64,000 nucleotides of DNA from Mesostigma viride (taxonomy: Eukaryota > Streptophyta > Mesostigmatophyceae > Mesostigmatales > Mesostigmataceae): positions 1 through 64,000 of the forward strand of contig RPFO01000413.1 in assembly GCA_009746045.1 (NCBI GenBank), read 5' to 3'. Below, in pieces: positions 26,402 through 35,825 of the stretch (positions are counted from its first letter, which is position 1; each line of letters begins with the position of its first letter). Below the pieces are notes generated by a model, which saw only the letters and a list, made by a program, of their open reading frames with translations, searched no databases and was not told where the DNA came from. The position numbers and the translations under genes are program-made.

Positions 26402-26540
26402 TCTTATCAGTCTAATATTTTATCAGTTTTATCAGGCAAAAAAAGCCATTATCAGGCCGTTATCAGGCGTTTATCAGGATTTTATCAGGCGTATATCAGC
26501 CTTTGTCAGCGTTTATCAGCGTTTATCAGGTGCAAAAAAG
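26402..26540. repeat. TTTATCAGG minisatellite
   Basis: About twelve imperfect 10-13-bp units built on TTATCAGGCGT or TTATCAGCGT. The array begins immediately after the TTAA of the preceding element. Confidence 0.8.
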
Positions 26541-27088
26541 GGGAAAACTGATAATATTAGGACCCCATTTACCAGTGCAACACATTTCCAGCTCAAAAAA
26601 CTGAGAAGCTCATGATATATAATACTGTAAAGCGAGTGCCATTGGGCATACAGCACGTGTAGAAGGGACTTGCAAGGAACTCATTACCAATGCATTCATT
26701 ATATGTGCACACTAAAAACAAAGGGGCGCTCCAAATACAAGGACAAAGGGGGGGGGACTACTCTACTGTAGGAACCGCGAAATGACTTCACCCATGCTCA
26801 AACAACTGAACCTCCTTTACCCAGAAACAAGTAGAGCTCGGACTGTCATTGTCTGGCCGCTAACACGGATTGCTGCACTGGATATCACCTCGAGAAATAT
26901 TTACGCATCTGCAAATGTTGATGATTAGGTATATTGCATTTATAGGACCTAGGGATTACGGCTACAAAATTGCAGTAGAATATATCAAGCCATGCTCTCG
27001 CGCCAGTTGGTTATCTGCTTCGCCATACATAGCCCCGGATGTCAATAATGTTTATTCGCGTCGACCTCGTTTGACCAGGGTACTACCC
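26541..27088. other. No gene recognised
   Basis: Unique sequence between the TTATCAG array and the 3' end of the piggyBac pseudogene. The missing left terminus of the autonomous piggyBac element should lie here, but no TTAACCCC-type end is visible. Confidence 0.5.
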
Positions 27089-28491
27089 CTACCTTGGCTG
27101 ACCGTAGCTCCCCTGACCAGGGCCGGTCGTCGGTATCTTAGGGGCCGGCTTGTACGCATACAAAACAAACAAAATAAAGATACACGTATGAACGGTCAGA
27201 CATATGATACTCACGCCGCGTACGTAACAACACGGGTTCCGCCCGCTGTTGCAGCAGAGCGCCACCTCAAAGTGCTTGCACATGGCCGAGGTCTTGTGCT
27301 CCAGGCCTTGCCCGGAGCACAGATGGCACGGCACCTGCTCCACCCACGGGATCTTCACGGGGGGGTAGTGCAGGGTGCCAATGCGGCCCACCTTGTGTCT
27401 GAGGGGAATGTCCGCGACATGCAGCTCACGGATGGGCACGGTTGCGCATTGCCATGCATTCCCCTCCAGCTCCTTGGCCAGCTTGCTCAGGAAGAACGAG
27501 TGGGTCATGACATCCTTCGTCTCTGTGTGGATCATGACATGGAGCAAGTGTGCGTTGGTGAGGACATTGCTGAAGTGCCCCATGATCAGGCACATCCACC
27601 AGACCCTTGTCACGAGGGCCTTGCACTCGTCGAACTCGGCGCAGTATTGGTCGCACAGGTCCGTGGCCTTGTACTATAGCCATTACTCCACAAAGTTATG
27701 GGGTGCGGTCACCGCCTTCCGCACCCCGGTGTTGCCGCCGTGCCGGGTGACCTCCACCTCCTCAAGCGGGGCCAGCCCCTTGGAGAGGGTCCACACTGGC
27801 TTCTTGTCCTGCCAGCTGCGCAGCAGGTGCCCCTCGCTGCTTGCCGCCAACGCGTAGTCACCCTTCTTCACCTCCTTCTTGGGCATGCCCTGCACCACCA
27901 AATCGAAGGGCAGCCCCTTGCGGTTGGCATGATGGTGCCCACCACACCGTGGCCCATCTCAGCGACCCGGTCAATGGCGCGCTTGCTCATGTAGAAACTG
28001 TCCATCACGACGGAAGGGTTGGGCACCATGCCACCATGTGGTCCACCACCTTCTACGTGTGGGTGTCCTCCTCATTAAGTTGTCGTAGGTTTCCACCTTG
28101 AGGTGTTGCACTGGATTAGGACAAATTGCGAAATTTAGGACACTTTTGATGCCGACTCAAGAAAATAAGTTGATTTGGTCTCCTTATGTGTGGCTAACAT
28201 TGATTCTAATGTAGGGGACATTAATTTTCTCAATATCAAACTTGTCCAACCGTGAAACGAACATGGACGTGATTCCGGCTCTATGTGGCATGGTCCATAT
28301 AATGCATGAGAGATTCTCCCACAGTTCTAAGTCATCATGGGCAATAAGTCATGTCAGGACACATAATGACTTCACACAGTATTGTCGTCAGAAAGCAACA
28401 AACGTGAAAACGCTAGCTTCACACATTATGGCCATAGTATAAGGTAGAACTTTGTTGTCGGTTGGCAGGTCCGGGCCGCTGGGCTTGTTAT

Positions 28492-28806
28492 CTACCGCCA
28501 TGGTATCATCGTTTGGTTCTGAACGGCGCCCTGGCCCGCCACACTCCGGGCAAGTCCATCCCGCGTTCCGGCCTCTTCCGCATCCGGCTCTTGAAACATT
28601 CCGGTGCAGAAACCATGCACCTGCTTGCCGCAATTTTTGAGGCACGGGTGGTTAGCACCGCCCAAAAGGTCCTCTTTCTTGGCATCATCCTTTTTTTCCC
28701 AATGCCCACTGTCGACAGGAATCTCCTGCATAACATAAATTATATCGTTAACCCCTATCATTATGTTGAAACTCCCGACATTTTTCATGCATCCAGCCAC
28801 TAACAT
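28492..28806 (-). CDS. Hypothetical ORF with a Cys/His cluster
   Basis: A 104-codon minus-strand frame lies inside the inserted element. Its mid part reads CLKNCGKQVHGFC, a C-x3-C-x4-H-x2-C arrangement that could bind zinc, as the C-terminal fingers of several transposases do. The remainder is hydrophilic, with a KKDDAKKED stretch. There is no other recognisable domain. It may be the last exon of a decayed transposase carried by the element, or a chance frame. Confidence 0.3.
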   Translation of the reverse strand: MLVAGCMKNVGSFNIMIGVNDIIYVMQEIPVDSGHWEKKDDAKKEDLLGGANHPCLKNCGKQVHGFCTGMFQEPDAEEAGTRDGLARSVAGQGAVQNQTMIPWR

Positions 28807-28910
28807 CCGACATAGTCATCCGCCATCGTCAGTTAACTCAGCATTGCGCTGCCAACAATCCCGGAGGTCGCTGGCAAAAATTCAAGCGGGACCTGGCGTA
28901 TCTTGGAAGG

Positions 28911-29345
28911 CGATGCCAGGCGATTCCAAAACAAGGTATGGCCCCGAGTATCTGGCACCGGAGTTTCACTCGCCGGTACTCGAAACAAGTATCTACGGTT
29001 ATAATGCGATGCCAAGGCGATTCCACACAAGGTATGCCCCCAGTATCTGGCACCGGAGTTTCACTCGCCGGTACTTGAAACAAGTATCTAGGTTAGAATG
29101 CGATGCCAAGGCGATTCCACACAAGGTATGGCCCAGAGTATCTGGCACCGGAGTTTCACTCGCCGGTACTCGAAACAAGTATCTACGGTTAGAATGCGAT
29201 GCCAGGCGATTCCACACAAGGTATGGCCCAGAGTATCTAGCACCAGAGTTTCACCCGCCGGTACTCGAAACAAGTCTCTACGGTTGGAATGCGCTGCCAG
29301 GCGATTCCACTCGAGGTATGGCCAGGCGATTCCACACAAGGCTGC
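28911..29345. repeat. 95-bp tandem repeat, ~4.5 copies
   Basis: Units start at 28,911, 29,007, 29,101, 29,197 and 29,292 (spacing 96, 94, 96, 95). Each contains GGCGATTCCACACAAGGTAT, then CTGGCACC(G/A)GAGTTTCAC and CGCCGGTAC. The spacing is not a multiple of three, so the long plus-strand frame across it (28,763-29,443) is not a credible gene. It lies within the element at 28,101-30,663. Confidence 0.9.
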
Positions 29346-29527
29346 CCGAGGTGCTATGCACGCAGCACGACCGCAGTAATTGCCAGACATCCTACCGAGC
29401 TATGGCTGGCCAAATTATTGTCGGGGAATCAACGAGTTACTAATCAATGATCGAGCTAATTTTTAGCATAATTCATTGAGTTTTTTAAAAAATCTCCCTC
29501 GCGGTAGGGCTGCGGGATAGTAACTCT

Positions 29528-29920
29528 ATGCCTTTGCCATTTCCACGCCCCCGCAAGGGGGAAATAGGTGGCATCCGCGGCCGATTCATGGTGCAGCTAA
29601 GCCAGCAATACGTGGCGGCTAACATTGCATGCTTTCCACTTAATATTCGACGCTGGAATGGGTATTGGATGAAGAAACGTGGGGTTGCAAGGCTGAGGCT
29701 TCATAGCGGGCAATTTTTTGTAGCTGGTTCCGGTGATGGCGCTTCTGTGCTCCAGCCGCTTGTTTCGAGGAATCGGGCCTTGTTGGGGGGCCGGTGCATG
29801 CTCAGCGCACTTTTGGAAAGTGCCTCTTGCGTTGAGGTGAAACAGGTGAGTGTTTGCGTTAGTAAAGATGGCTGTGGCCCAGAGGCCATCGCGCCTTTAT
29901 ATTGCATAGAAATATCATGA
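29528..29920 (+). CDS. Hypothetical ORF, 130 codons
   Basis: An open frame inside the inserted element, downstream of the 95-bp array. The protein is basic near its N-terminus, then of mixed composition, with no motif I recognise, no membrane segment and no neighbouring partner. It is listed because it is one of the longer non-repetitive frames of the element; it may be chance. Confidence 0.15.
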   Translation: MPLPFPRPRKGEIGGIRGRFMVQLSQQYVAANIACFPLNIRRWNGYWMKKRGVARLRLHSGQFFVAGSGDGASVLQPLVSRNRALLGGRCMLSALLESASCVEVKQVSVCVSKDGCGPEAIAPLYCIEIS

Positions 29921-30848
29921 TTGATAGCGCAAAGCGCAATCTGACTCAGCAGGTATTGACGCAATATAGAAGGCTCTAGACTCTCTGACTCAGCATGGCT
30001 GTCGCAATATATCTTCTAGAAGGTTCTATAGGAAACGACTAACTTGATGACATGTGGCCTGCCGACATTGCTGTCGTCATAACTTCTTAACGACTGGTCG
30101 GATCGAGGTCGCTCCTTTTCCATTCGAGGTCGCTCCTTTTCCATTCAGCCACATTCCGTAAGCTGCGTCTTCTCATACTGTCTATGCAGCCATAGCAGGT
30201 ATTCACTGGCCTGCCCAACTTCTTGCAGGTGCATGTTTATTATCTAGTAAAAAATTGTTCAGAGATGCCTGGGTTCCAAGCCCCGCAGGTAACGTCGCAC
30301 ATTGATGCCGTTAAGGGTCGCTGCCACGGAATTGACAACACCACACGTATGAGATAGTGTTCGACCACACAATGGCACACCGTGGATCCATTCTTGTTGT
30401 ATAATACCTGGGGAATACCGTATCATGTTGTATAATACCTTGGGAATATTGTGTCATCACCGAGTGGTGACAACGTTTATAGCGTTTGGTACTGAAACAC
30501 GGTATTTTTACGGTAAATTGCCACTGCCGATACAGTTACACGGTGAAAACCATTCCAAACCTTATTTGCCAATGCCCCTGGTTAAAAAAAACATGTTTTT
30601 CAACATTTCATTTAGGACACTTCTGATGCCTTCCGCAATTTGTCCTAATCCAGCGCAACACCTCCTTGAGCAGGTAGCCCGTCTTGTTGTTCACAGTGAA
30701 CATCTTGATGTGGAAGGGCGCAGGCTTCGTGGTGTTGAAGCACTTCACGGGGCACATCCTGTGCCGCGTGGGGATGGAGCGCTCGCCCAGCGCCGCCGAT
30801 GCCGTCCCCGGGCTTCGCGTAAGAGTATAACCCCGTTTAAGCGGGGTC

Positions 30849-32549
30849 TTAACCCCTAAATGGTCTGAGATCCTGCCGATAAATCGGCTGGATCTTCACA
30901 ATTTTGCAAACCAGATGCCATCCAACCTACCCATATCCAATGGCTGCCCTTGGGGGCCAAGCATGTCCATGAGTTGCCCTTCGGGTTGGTATATCACAAC
31001 CTCACATATATGCAGGGTAGGCCATATATATAACTGCAGTCAAAGTCAGGGGGGTCAAGAAGCGCGTTTTGATTTTTGGTAGAATGTGCATTTTGAATTA
31101 TGTTATAAGACCTAGGCACCTACCACTTCAGGGATGATAAACAATTAGTTGCTGAACAGTTTGACCATTGGGGTCATCATTTGGGTGGGTATACCAGCAG
31201 TTACACCCAGTACAGCCCATAGGGGTACCGTTGGTAAAAAGCAACCAAGGGGGTAAGGGTGGGCACACTACCTACTAATATGGCCACCAACCATGCCAAA
31301 CAATACATTTCCCTTCCACAATGATGGGGAAACATAACTGCATCATCACACTGCCCTTACATGTCACCTATGTGCAGGTGCTACCTTGTCCATGCACGTA
31401 GGTAACGTGGTACGGATACCCTACGCAAGGCATGCATTCTAGGAGGCAGCCACCAACAAACTAGTGATGTTGAGCCTATTTCAGCCTGCCCTAGCAAGGA
31501 TAAACTAGGCCTAAGCTGCTATAGCTTGCCAGGTGATGGCCAGCACACCTGGTGGCACATGCTGTCAATGGGAAGCTTTTACTCACCAGTTACGTGCTTG
31601 ATGATGCCACAGAGACCAGCCAACTGCCTCGCACTCATGATGCAATATGTGTATGGGAAATATATAACAAACATATATGGAGGTATTCAAACCCATACAG
31701 CCTCTAAAACTTATCACCATCACCCTGTGGCAGGTCAACTGACTGAGGGAAGCATCTAAGAAGGGTGTTTTAGAAAGGGGCCAGGCCAGGGTCAAGAAAG
31801 AGCATGAATAATGCAAAAAGAATGTGCTACACAAGCTAGAACGTACATATAAACGTCAAACATCGATAGGAAAACGATGCTTAAGCTTTACCAGGCATGG
31901 ATGGCGTTACCTTGGCCCAGGCGGTGGCCGCAAAATGGCGCATTTCGGCACACCAAAGTTGTGCAGCATGGTCGCTGGATTCGGCGATTTCTGGCCACCC
32001 TTGCACGTTTACGACTACTATGTATCATAAAAAGTACAAAGAAACCGATATATCCTTTAAAATACACCGGAAAGGTATTGCTGTCAACGTTTCTATCGTC
32101 CGGCCTGATCGCAGTTTTTTCCAGCAAGAACGCTGCCGACACCTATCAAATGGCATTCCCGCGAACCAAAAATTGGCCTGTATGATCTTTAGGACGTATA
32201 AAATCAATATCCTGAGTTTGGTCAGAAAATTCGAACGAAAACGTAAATGCCATGCGTGGGCGCAAGCCGCCATGGCCAGGTCGTCGTTTTCCGGAATGCA
32301 CGTTGTACGTGAAAAAGTACCCTGACCCCTTGTACTTTGACCGGCCAGAACACCTCTATAACTTTGTCAGAAGTATGCAAACCCATATACCATGCTTTAG
32401 AGTATTTTATAAACTTTCGATCTTCTCAGCTAAACTTTCCCTAATTCTCAATACTTTTCGCGGCATTTGGTCGCCCGAGAAGGGGCCGATGCATCGGCTG
32501 GAACTCGATTTTTGGCGGAAAATCGGCCGCAAGACCATTTAGGGGTTAA
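30849..32549. mobile_element. Non-autonomous piggyBac-type element, TTAA-flanked
   Basis: TTAA (30,849-30,852) is followed by CCCCTAAATGGTCT. The right end is AGACCATTTAGGGG followed by TTAA (32,546-32,549). A TTAA target with CCC-starting inverted ends is the hallmark of the piggyBac superfamily. An inverted, shorter copy is at 25,965-26,399. Comparison shows that 31,169 to ~32,215 is extra here and belongs to the dispersed Z repeat. No transposase is encoded. Confidence 0.8.
31169..32215 (-). repeat. Z repeat, inverted copy inside the TTAA element
   Basis: Read on the minus strand, this matches the tandem Z repeats at 39,630-41,662. Shared blocks include CTTTCTTGACC, CCCCTTTCTAAAACACCC, GCTGTATGGGTTTGAATACC, and GGCATGGTTGGTGGCCA near 31,280. 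The ~1-kb length also agrees. The outer (right) limit is approximate. Confidence 0.6.
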
Positions 32550-32693
32550 CCCCTAAAATCATAGTAGGAGCATGGTTGGGTCAATTTCAACTTTCAGCAC
32601 GGATTCTGACTCACTACAGTGTATCTGGTCTACTTGGGAAAAATGTCCGAATGACTGACTGCGCACGATTTCGTGATTCAGGGTGGGTGGGTT

Positions 32694-32966
32694 GGGGGGG
32701 GGGGGGGGGGGGGCTTACCTTGTTTTAGGCGACGGGCTATTTCGAAGCGCGCAGGCCTGTTTCCAGGGTGCCAGTAGCGCTAAGTGTGCTAGTAGCTAGG
32801 TTATGGCGGCCTTTTTTTTTGGGGGGGGGGAGGGGCTCAGGGGTTGGCTTCAACGGGGTTTAACAGCTTAAATGACCTGATACAGAGCCGGTGGGCTCCC
32901 CCAGGGTCTCGGGAGTGCCAAGTATGCCAGAATTCCGCTCTTTGGGGGGGGGGGGGGGGGGGGGGG
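32694..32966. repeat. Two ~115-bp units with poly-G tracts
   Basis: G20 at 32,694-32,713, G10 at 32,821-32,830 and G23 at 32,944-32,966. The last two are each preceded by GTGCCA-containing sequence and followed by GGGGCT(C/T)AGGGGT and CAACGG(G/A)GTT, so a ~115-bp unit occurs twice in tandem. Confidence 0.65.
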
Positions 32967-34365
32967 CTTAGGGGTGTCGGCTCAAACGGAGTTATACTCT
33001 TGATTTACGCGGCATTGAGGTGCTCCTCAAGCCACAGGGTCTGCCAAAGCACGTGCGCCCTCGGGTTAGTGTTGCGGGTCGGGCGCTGGGCAGATGGCTG
33101 GCAGAGGAGGAAGCGTGCAATCTGCTAGAACCGCTTCTGCGGCATAACCTCCTGGAAGGAGACCGTCTTCCCCACACCCATCCCCTCGCTGGAAAAGAAG
33201 TCATCCATCGAAGGGATCTTGCCCAGGGCCATGCTGATGACAATGCCCAGAAAGTTGCCCAGCTCATTCATTGTCACGCACACCCGGCTTGCCCACCCCC
33301 TTGAGCTCAGCATAGTCGTTGGTCTCCTTCACAATCTTGGCCATGACATCACCTTGGGACCAGAAAAGGGAGAACAGCCCAAGGGGCCCAAACTTGAGCT
33401 GGACAGCTCTACGAAAGATTTTGAAAGCAGGCGGTACCTGCCAGCGGGGGCAGCACCGGGGTATCCGGAGGAAACGCACCTGGCTTGCCGAAACCAAATT
33501 TCCAGACAGTCTCGGCTGGCTCCTGGGTGGCAGGCGAGTCGTCAGGAAAATCCAGAATCGTCGAGCTCAGCCTCACGGCTTGGCACGGGACCCTCCACGC
33601 CGTTCATGTAAACAGCGTCCTCATTGGAAGCGTCCGAGACAACACTATCGCACGCTGTCGCCTGGTATTTACGCCTTTTCGGGGCGTGGCTGATGGCTGG
33701 GATCTTCTTCGGGTTGCCGGCAGCACGCTTGGCCGGCTTGCGTCGCTTGACCGGTGTCGGAAACTCGATATCCTCAGACTTGTCGGCGTCGCTGTCGCCA
33801 GCGTCAGATGACACCGGGTCAGATTCAATCTCCTGGCCCTGCTCGCTAACATCGTCAATACGAGCTGCCGTAATGGCCTTCATGGCTGCACATTCTTTTA
33901 CCAGAGCTTCGTACTCATCTGAGCAGCACGAATATATGAAAACCTGGTCGCGGTTGAATGTGTAGTGCTGCTTGTCATCTGGAAAGGCGCAAAATGCACC
34001 AACTCTGCCCACCCTCACTGACACTACCTTGCCAGGGAAACGCACTTCGCTGTGTTTTTCCCCATACTACGCTATCGCCCAATCTAGCCCGTCAAACTTT
34101 TCCGCGGGCGCTGCGATGAGAATGCCCGCTTTAAGCTTGTAAGTCTACAGATCTGTCTGCTTTTCGTCCGCCATGTCTACGTCCACGCACCCCGATTTTT
34201 TGCTTCCTTCGTTCTTGTACGTTTTTGTCAATATTTTTTGGCGCCAAAACAGCAATGCACCAGGGTATCCTGTTGACTTTGACCAGGGTTTCCAACCTGG
34301 TCTGGTGGTCAGATACGGTCAGACAAGTGTGCTACGGATAGAGTGAATCTAGATCTTTCCGTTGG

Positions 34366-34490
34366 TCTAGTTGGCTCCCGCAAAAACCTTCCCGCCAGAT
34401 CCCTGCAGGGCGCACAAACTCGTGCCCACTTCCAGTTACAAGAAAAACTCGTGGTTAAAAATCGGCACGAGGACGGTTGAGGGGTTATCA
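34366..34490. mobile_element. Probable right terminus of the piggyBac element
   Basis: It ends in AAAATCGGCACGAGGACGGT followed by TGAGGGGTTA, the same type of end as at 32,549 and 20,868. It lies about 200-315 bp upstream of the piggyBac start codon, where the 5' terminus of the autonomous element is expected. The target reads TTAT rather than TTAA. Confidence 0.5.
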
Positions 34491-35825
34491 AGTTTCGGAA
34501 TTAAACTGCAGCCATGTAGCTGTTTTTAGCAAAGAGATAGGCCCATAGCTTATTTGCACATTATTGAAGTGGGAAACCTCGAGGAAACAAACGCTGATCA
34601 TGAACACAATGTTGTCCAGCTTACAAGCTTCGAAGGGATGTCAGAGCGTTTACAGCTGCCCCATTGATGATGCCGCCGATACCAAACCCGATGCCAGCTA
34701 GCGTCCTGAGCATTTTCAAACACGTCATGCAGAGCATGTTGAGCAAATACATTACGAAGCCATCAATGGATGCAGTTGTATAATGTGGTAACATGCCAGC
34801 AAAAAACATAGTCGGATCAAATTATGAAAGGCTGCATGAGGTAGTAGGCAATGCAGTAGTATGCAGTAGGCAGGACGTGTACGCAAACACGTGCCATTTA
34901 TTGATAAAACCTCGTCAGTGATGTGCGACGAAGTTGGCATATACAATTATGCCAACTGGTTCAAACATTACAGACAAAATTGAAAAGCGGGGAGCGGGTG
35001 TCTGACAGAGCGATTGGCCACACTTATAACGAATTATTACTCGCCAAAAGGCCATGCAAGCCCATGCACGCTGCTGCCAATCTATGTATCCACAGGCATG
35101 AGGCAGTCGAGTCTCTAACACCGGCCGCCAGATCCAACATCTGAGGCACTGCCAAGCTATTCTCTTTAGTAGTGTATAAAATCACAGAAACCAGTGCCTT
35201 ATACACAAACTTATATAACACGGTGATGTGTCACATCACGTGGCATCACTGTATCGCAATAACACAGGAAGCATCATGTATGTATGCAACCACTGACTGC
35301 CATGGCATGCATGCAGGCAAAAAAAACAAGCATGCCATCCAAAGTGTCATGCACTTTGGGAAAGTACATACAAATCATGCAATGCCAAGTATCGACTGTA
35401 TCGTGTAATAGTAACTCCATGCCTGGAACTTGGATGGACCGGAAGGGCAGCAACATTATATAGTAGGTAGGGAGTGACGGTCACGGTACATCAGGCATCA
35501 CAATGGTATGGGGATGGTTCAAGGGCACTGACCAACAAACGGAACTACAAGAGCTCTCAGAGATGTGTACCAAAAATGCCAGGCCATGGAAGAGAGACGG
35601 CAAAGCAATCCGGCATACATGCAAGCAAAGGGGGATTTCACGTGTGCCTGCACTGCAAGAGCATGGACGGGGGGAATGGGGCAATTACTTCAAAGCGATT
35701 AGTTCGGCATTATTTTCCCACTTGCCTACATAGTTTTATTATTTGCACTGGATGATGCGTAGTTTATTATTAGCTTCATGCTGACATTTTCATTATTATT
35801 GTTGGATCAATATAAATACACTATT
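34491..35825. other. No gene recognised
   Basis: AT-moderate unique sequence with only short open frames lacking conserved motifs. No clear repeat structure is seen. Confidence 0.5.

Larger units (their letters stand above)
28101..30663. mobile_element. 2.56-kb TIR element inserted in the piggyBac gene, 5-bp TSD CCTTG
   Basis: The left end AGGTGTTGCACTGGATTAGG, continuing ACAAATTGCG, is the inverse of the right end, with one mismatch over 30 bp (28,101-28,130 and 30,634-30,663). CCTTG flanks both sides (28,096-28,100 and 30,664-30,668). Removing the element and one CCTTG joins GYLLK to VETYDN in the piggyBac frame, which is the expected family spacing. A second shared motif, TTTAGGACAC...TGATGCC, sits inside both ends in direct orientation. 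I cannot assign a superfamily: a 5-bp duplication with this terminus fits none I recognise with confidence. No intact transposase is present. Confidence 0.85.
30821..33001. mobile_element. 2.18-kb composite insertion in the piggyBac gene
   Basis: The left end AAGAGTATAACCCCGTTTAA and the right end, which is the complement of AAGAGTATAACTCCGTTTGA, agree at about 20 of 22 positions. The piggyBac coding blocks resume on both sides: NAA...TAA at 33,002 and the ERSIPTRH block at 30,820. No target duplication is apparent, so boundaries may have been eroded. The insertion carries the TTAA-flanked element 30,849-32,549 and, near its right end, two copies of a ~115-bp unit with poly-G tracts. Confidence 0.6.
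27089..34174 (-). pseudogene. piggyBac transposase pseudogene, split by two insertions
   Basis: piggyBac transposases excise and insert elements at TTAA. A likely start codon is at 34,172-34,174. Block 1 (34,174-33,542) is an N-terminal region with an acidic/serine-rich stretch and a basic KRRKPAKR patch. Block 2 (33,497-33,002, with one frame change near 33,270) has SLFWSQGDVMAKIVKETNDY and MNELGNFLGIVISMALGKIP, matching the start of the DDE_Tnp_1_7 domain. Block 3 (30,820-30,669) carries ERSIPTRHRMCPVKCFN and HIKMFTVNNKTGYLL. Block 4 (28,095-27,089) carries the second catalytic Asp in VVMDSFYMSK, NRKGLP, KKGD, the third-Asp region TDLCDQYCAEF, NAHLLH, and a C-terminal zinc ribbon (CHLC, C, C, CC). 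The first catalytic Asp appears replaced: GE where the family has DE. There are several in-frame stops and frameshifts. Elements 28,101-30,663 and 30,821-33,001 separate the blocks. It is inactive as it stands. Confidence 0.85.

Noticed and set aside
27375-28101. Plus-strand ORFs of 86-160 codons opposite the piggyBac C-terminal block
   Set aside because: The minus strand carries clear piggyBac motifs; these are shadows.
28763-29443. 226-codon plus-strand ORF
   Set aside because: It runs through the 95-bp tandem array, whose spacing (94-96) does not keep a frame; no domain is recognisable.
27089-34174. Non-standard genetic code with UAG/UAA = Gln, suggested by the piggyBac stops
   Set aside because: The chromovirus pol (1,078 codons), the LINE frame (436 codons) and the hAT fragment contain no internal UAG/UAA, and the relic also has frameshifts and a UGA. 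Decay explains it better.
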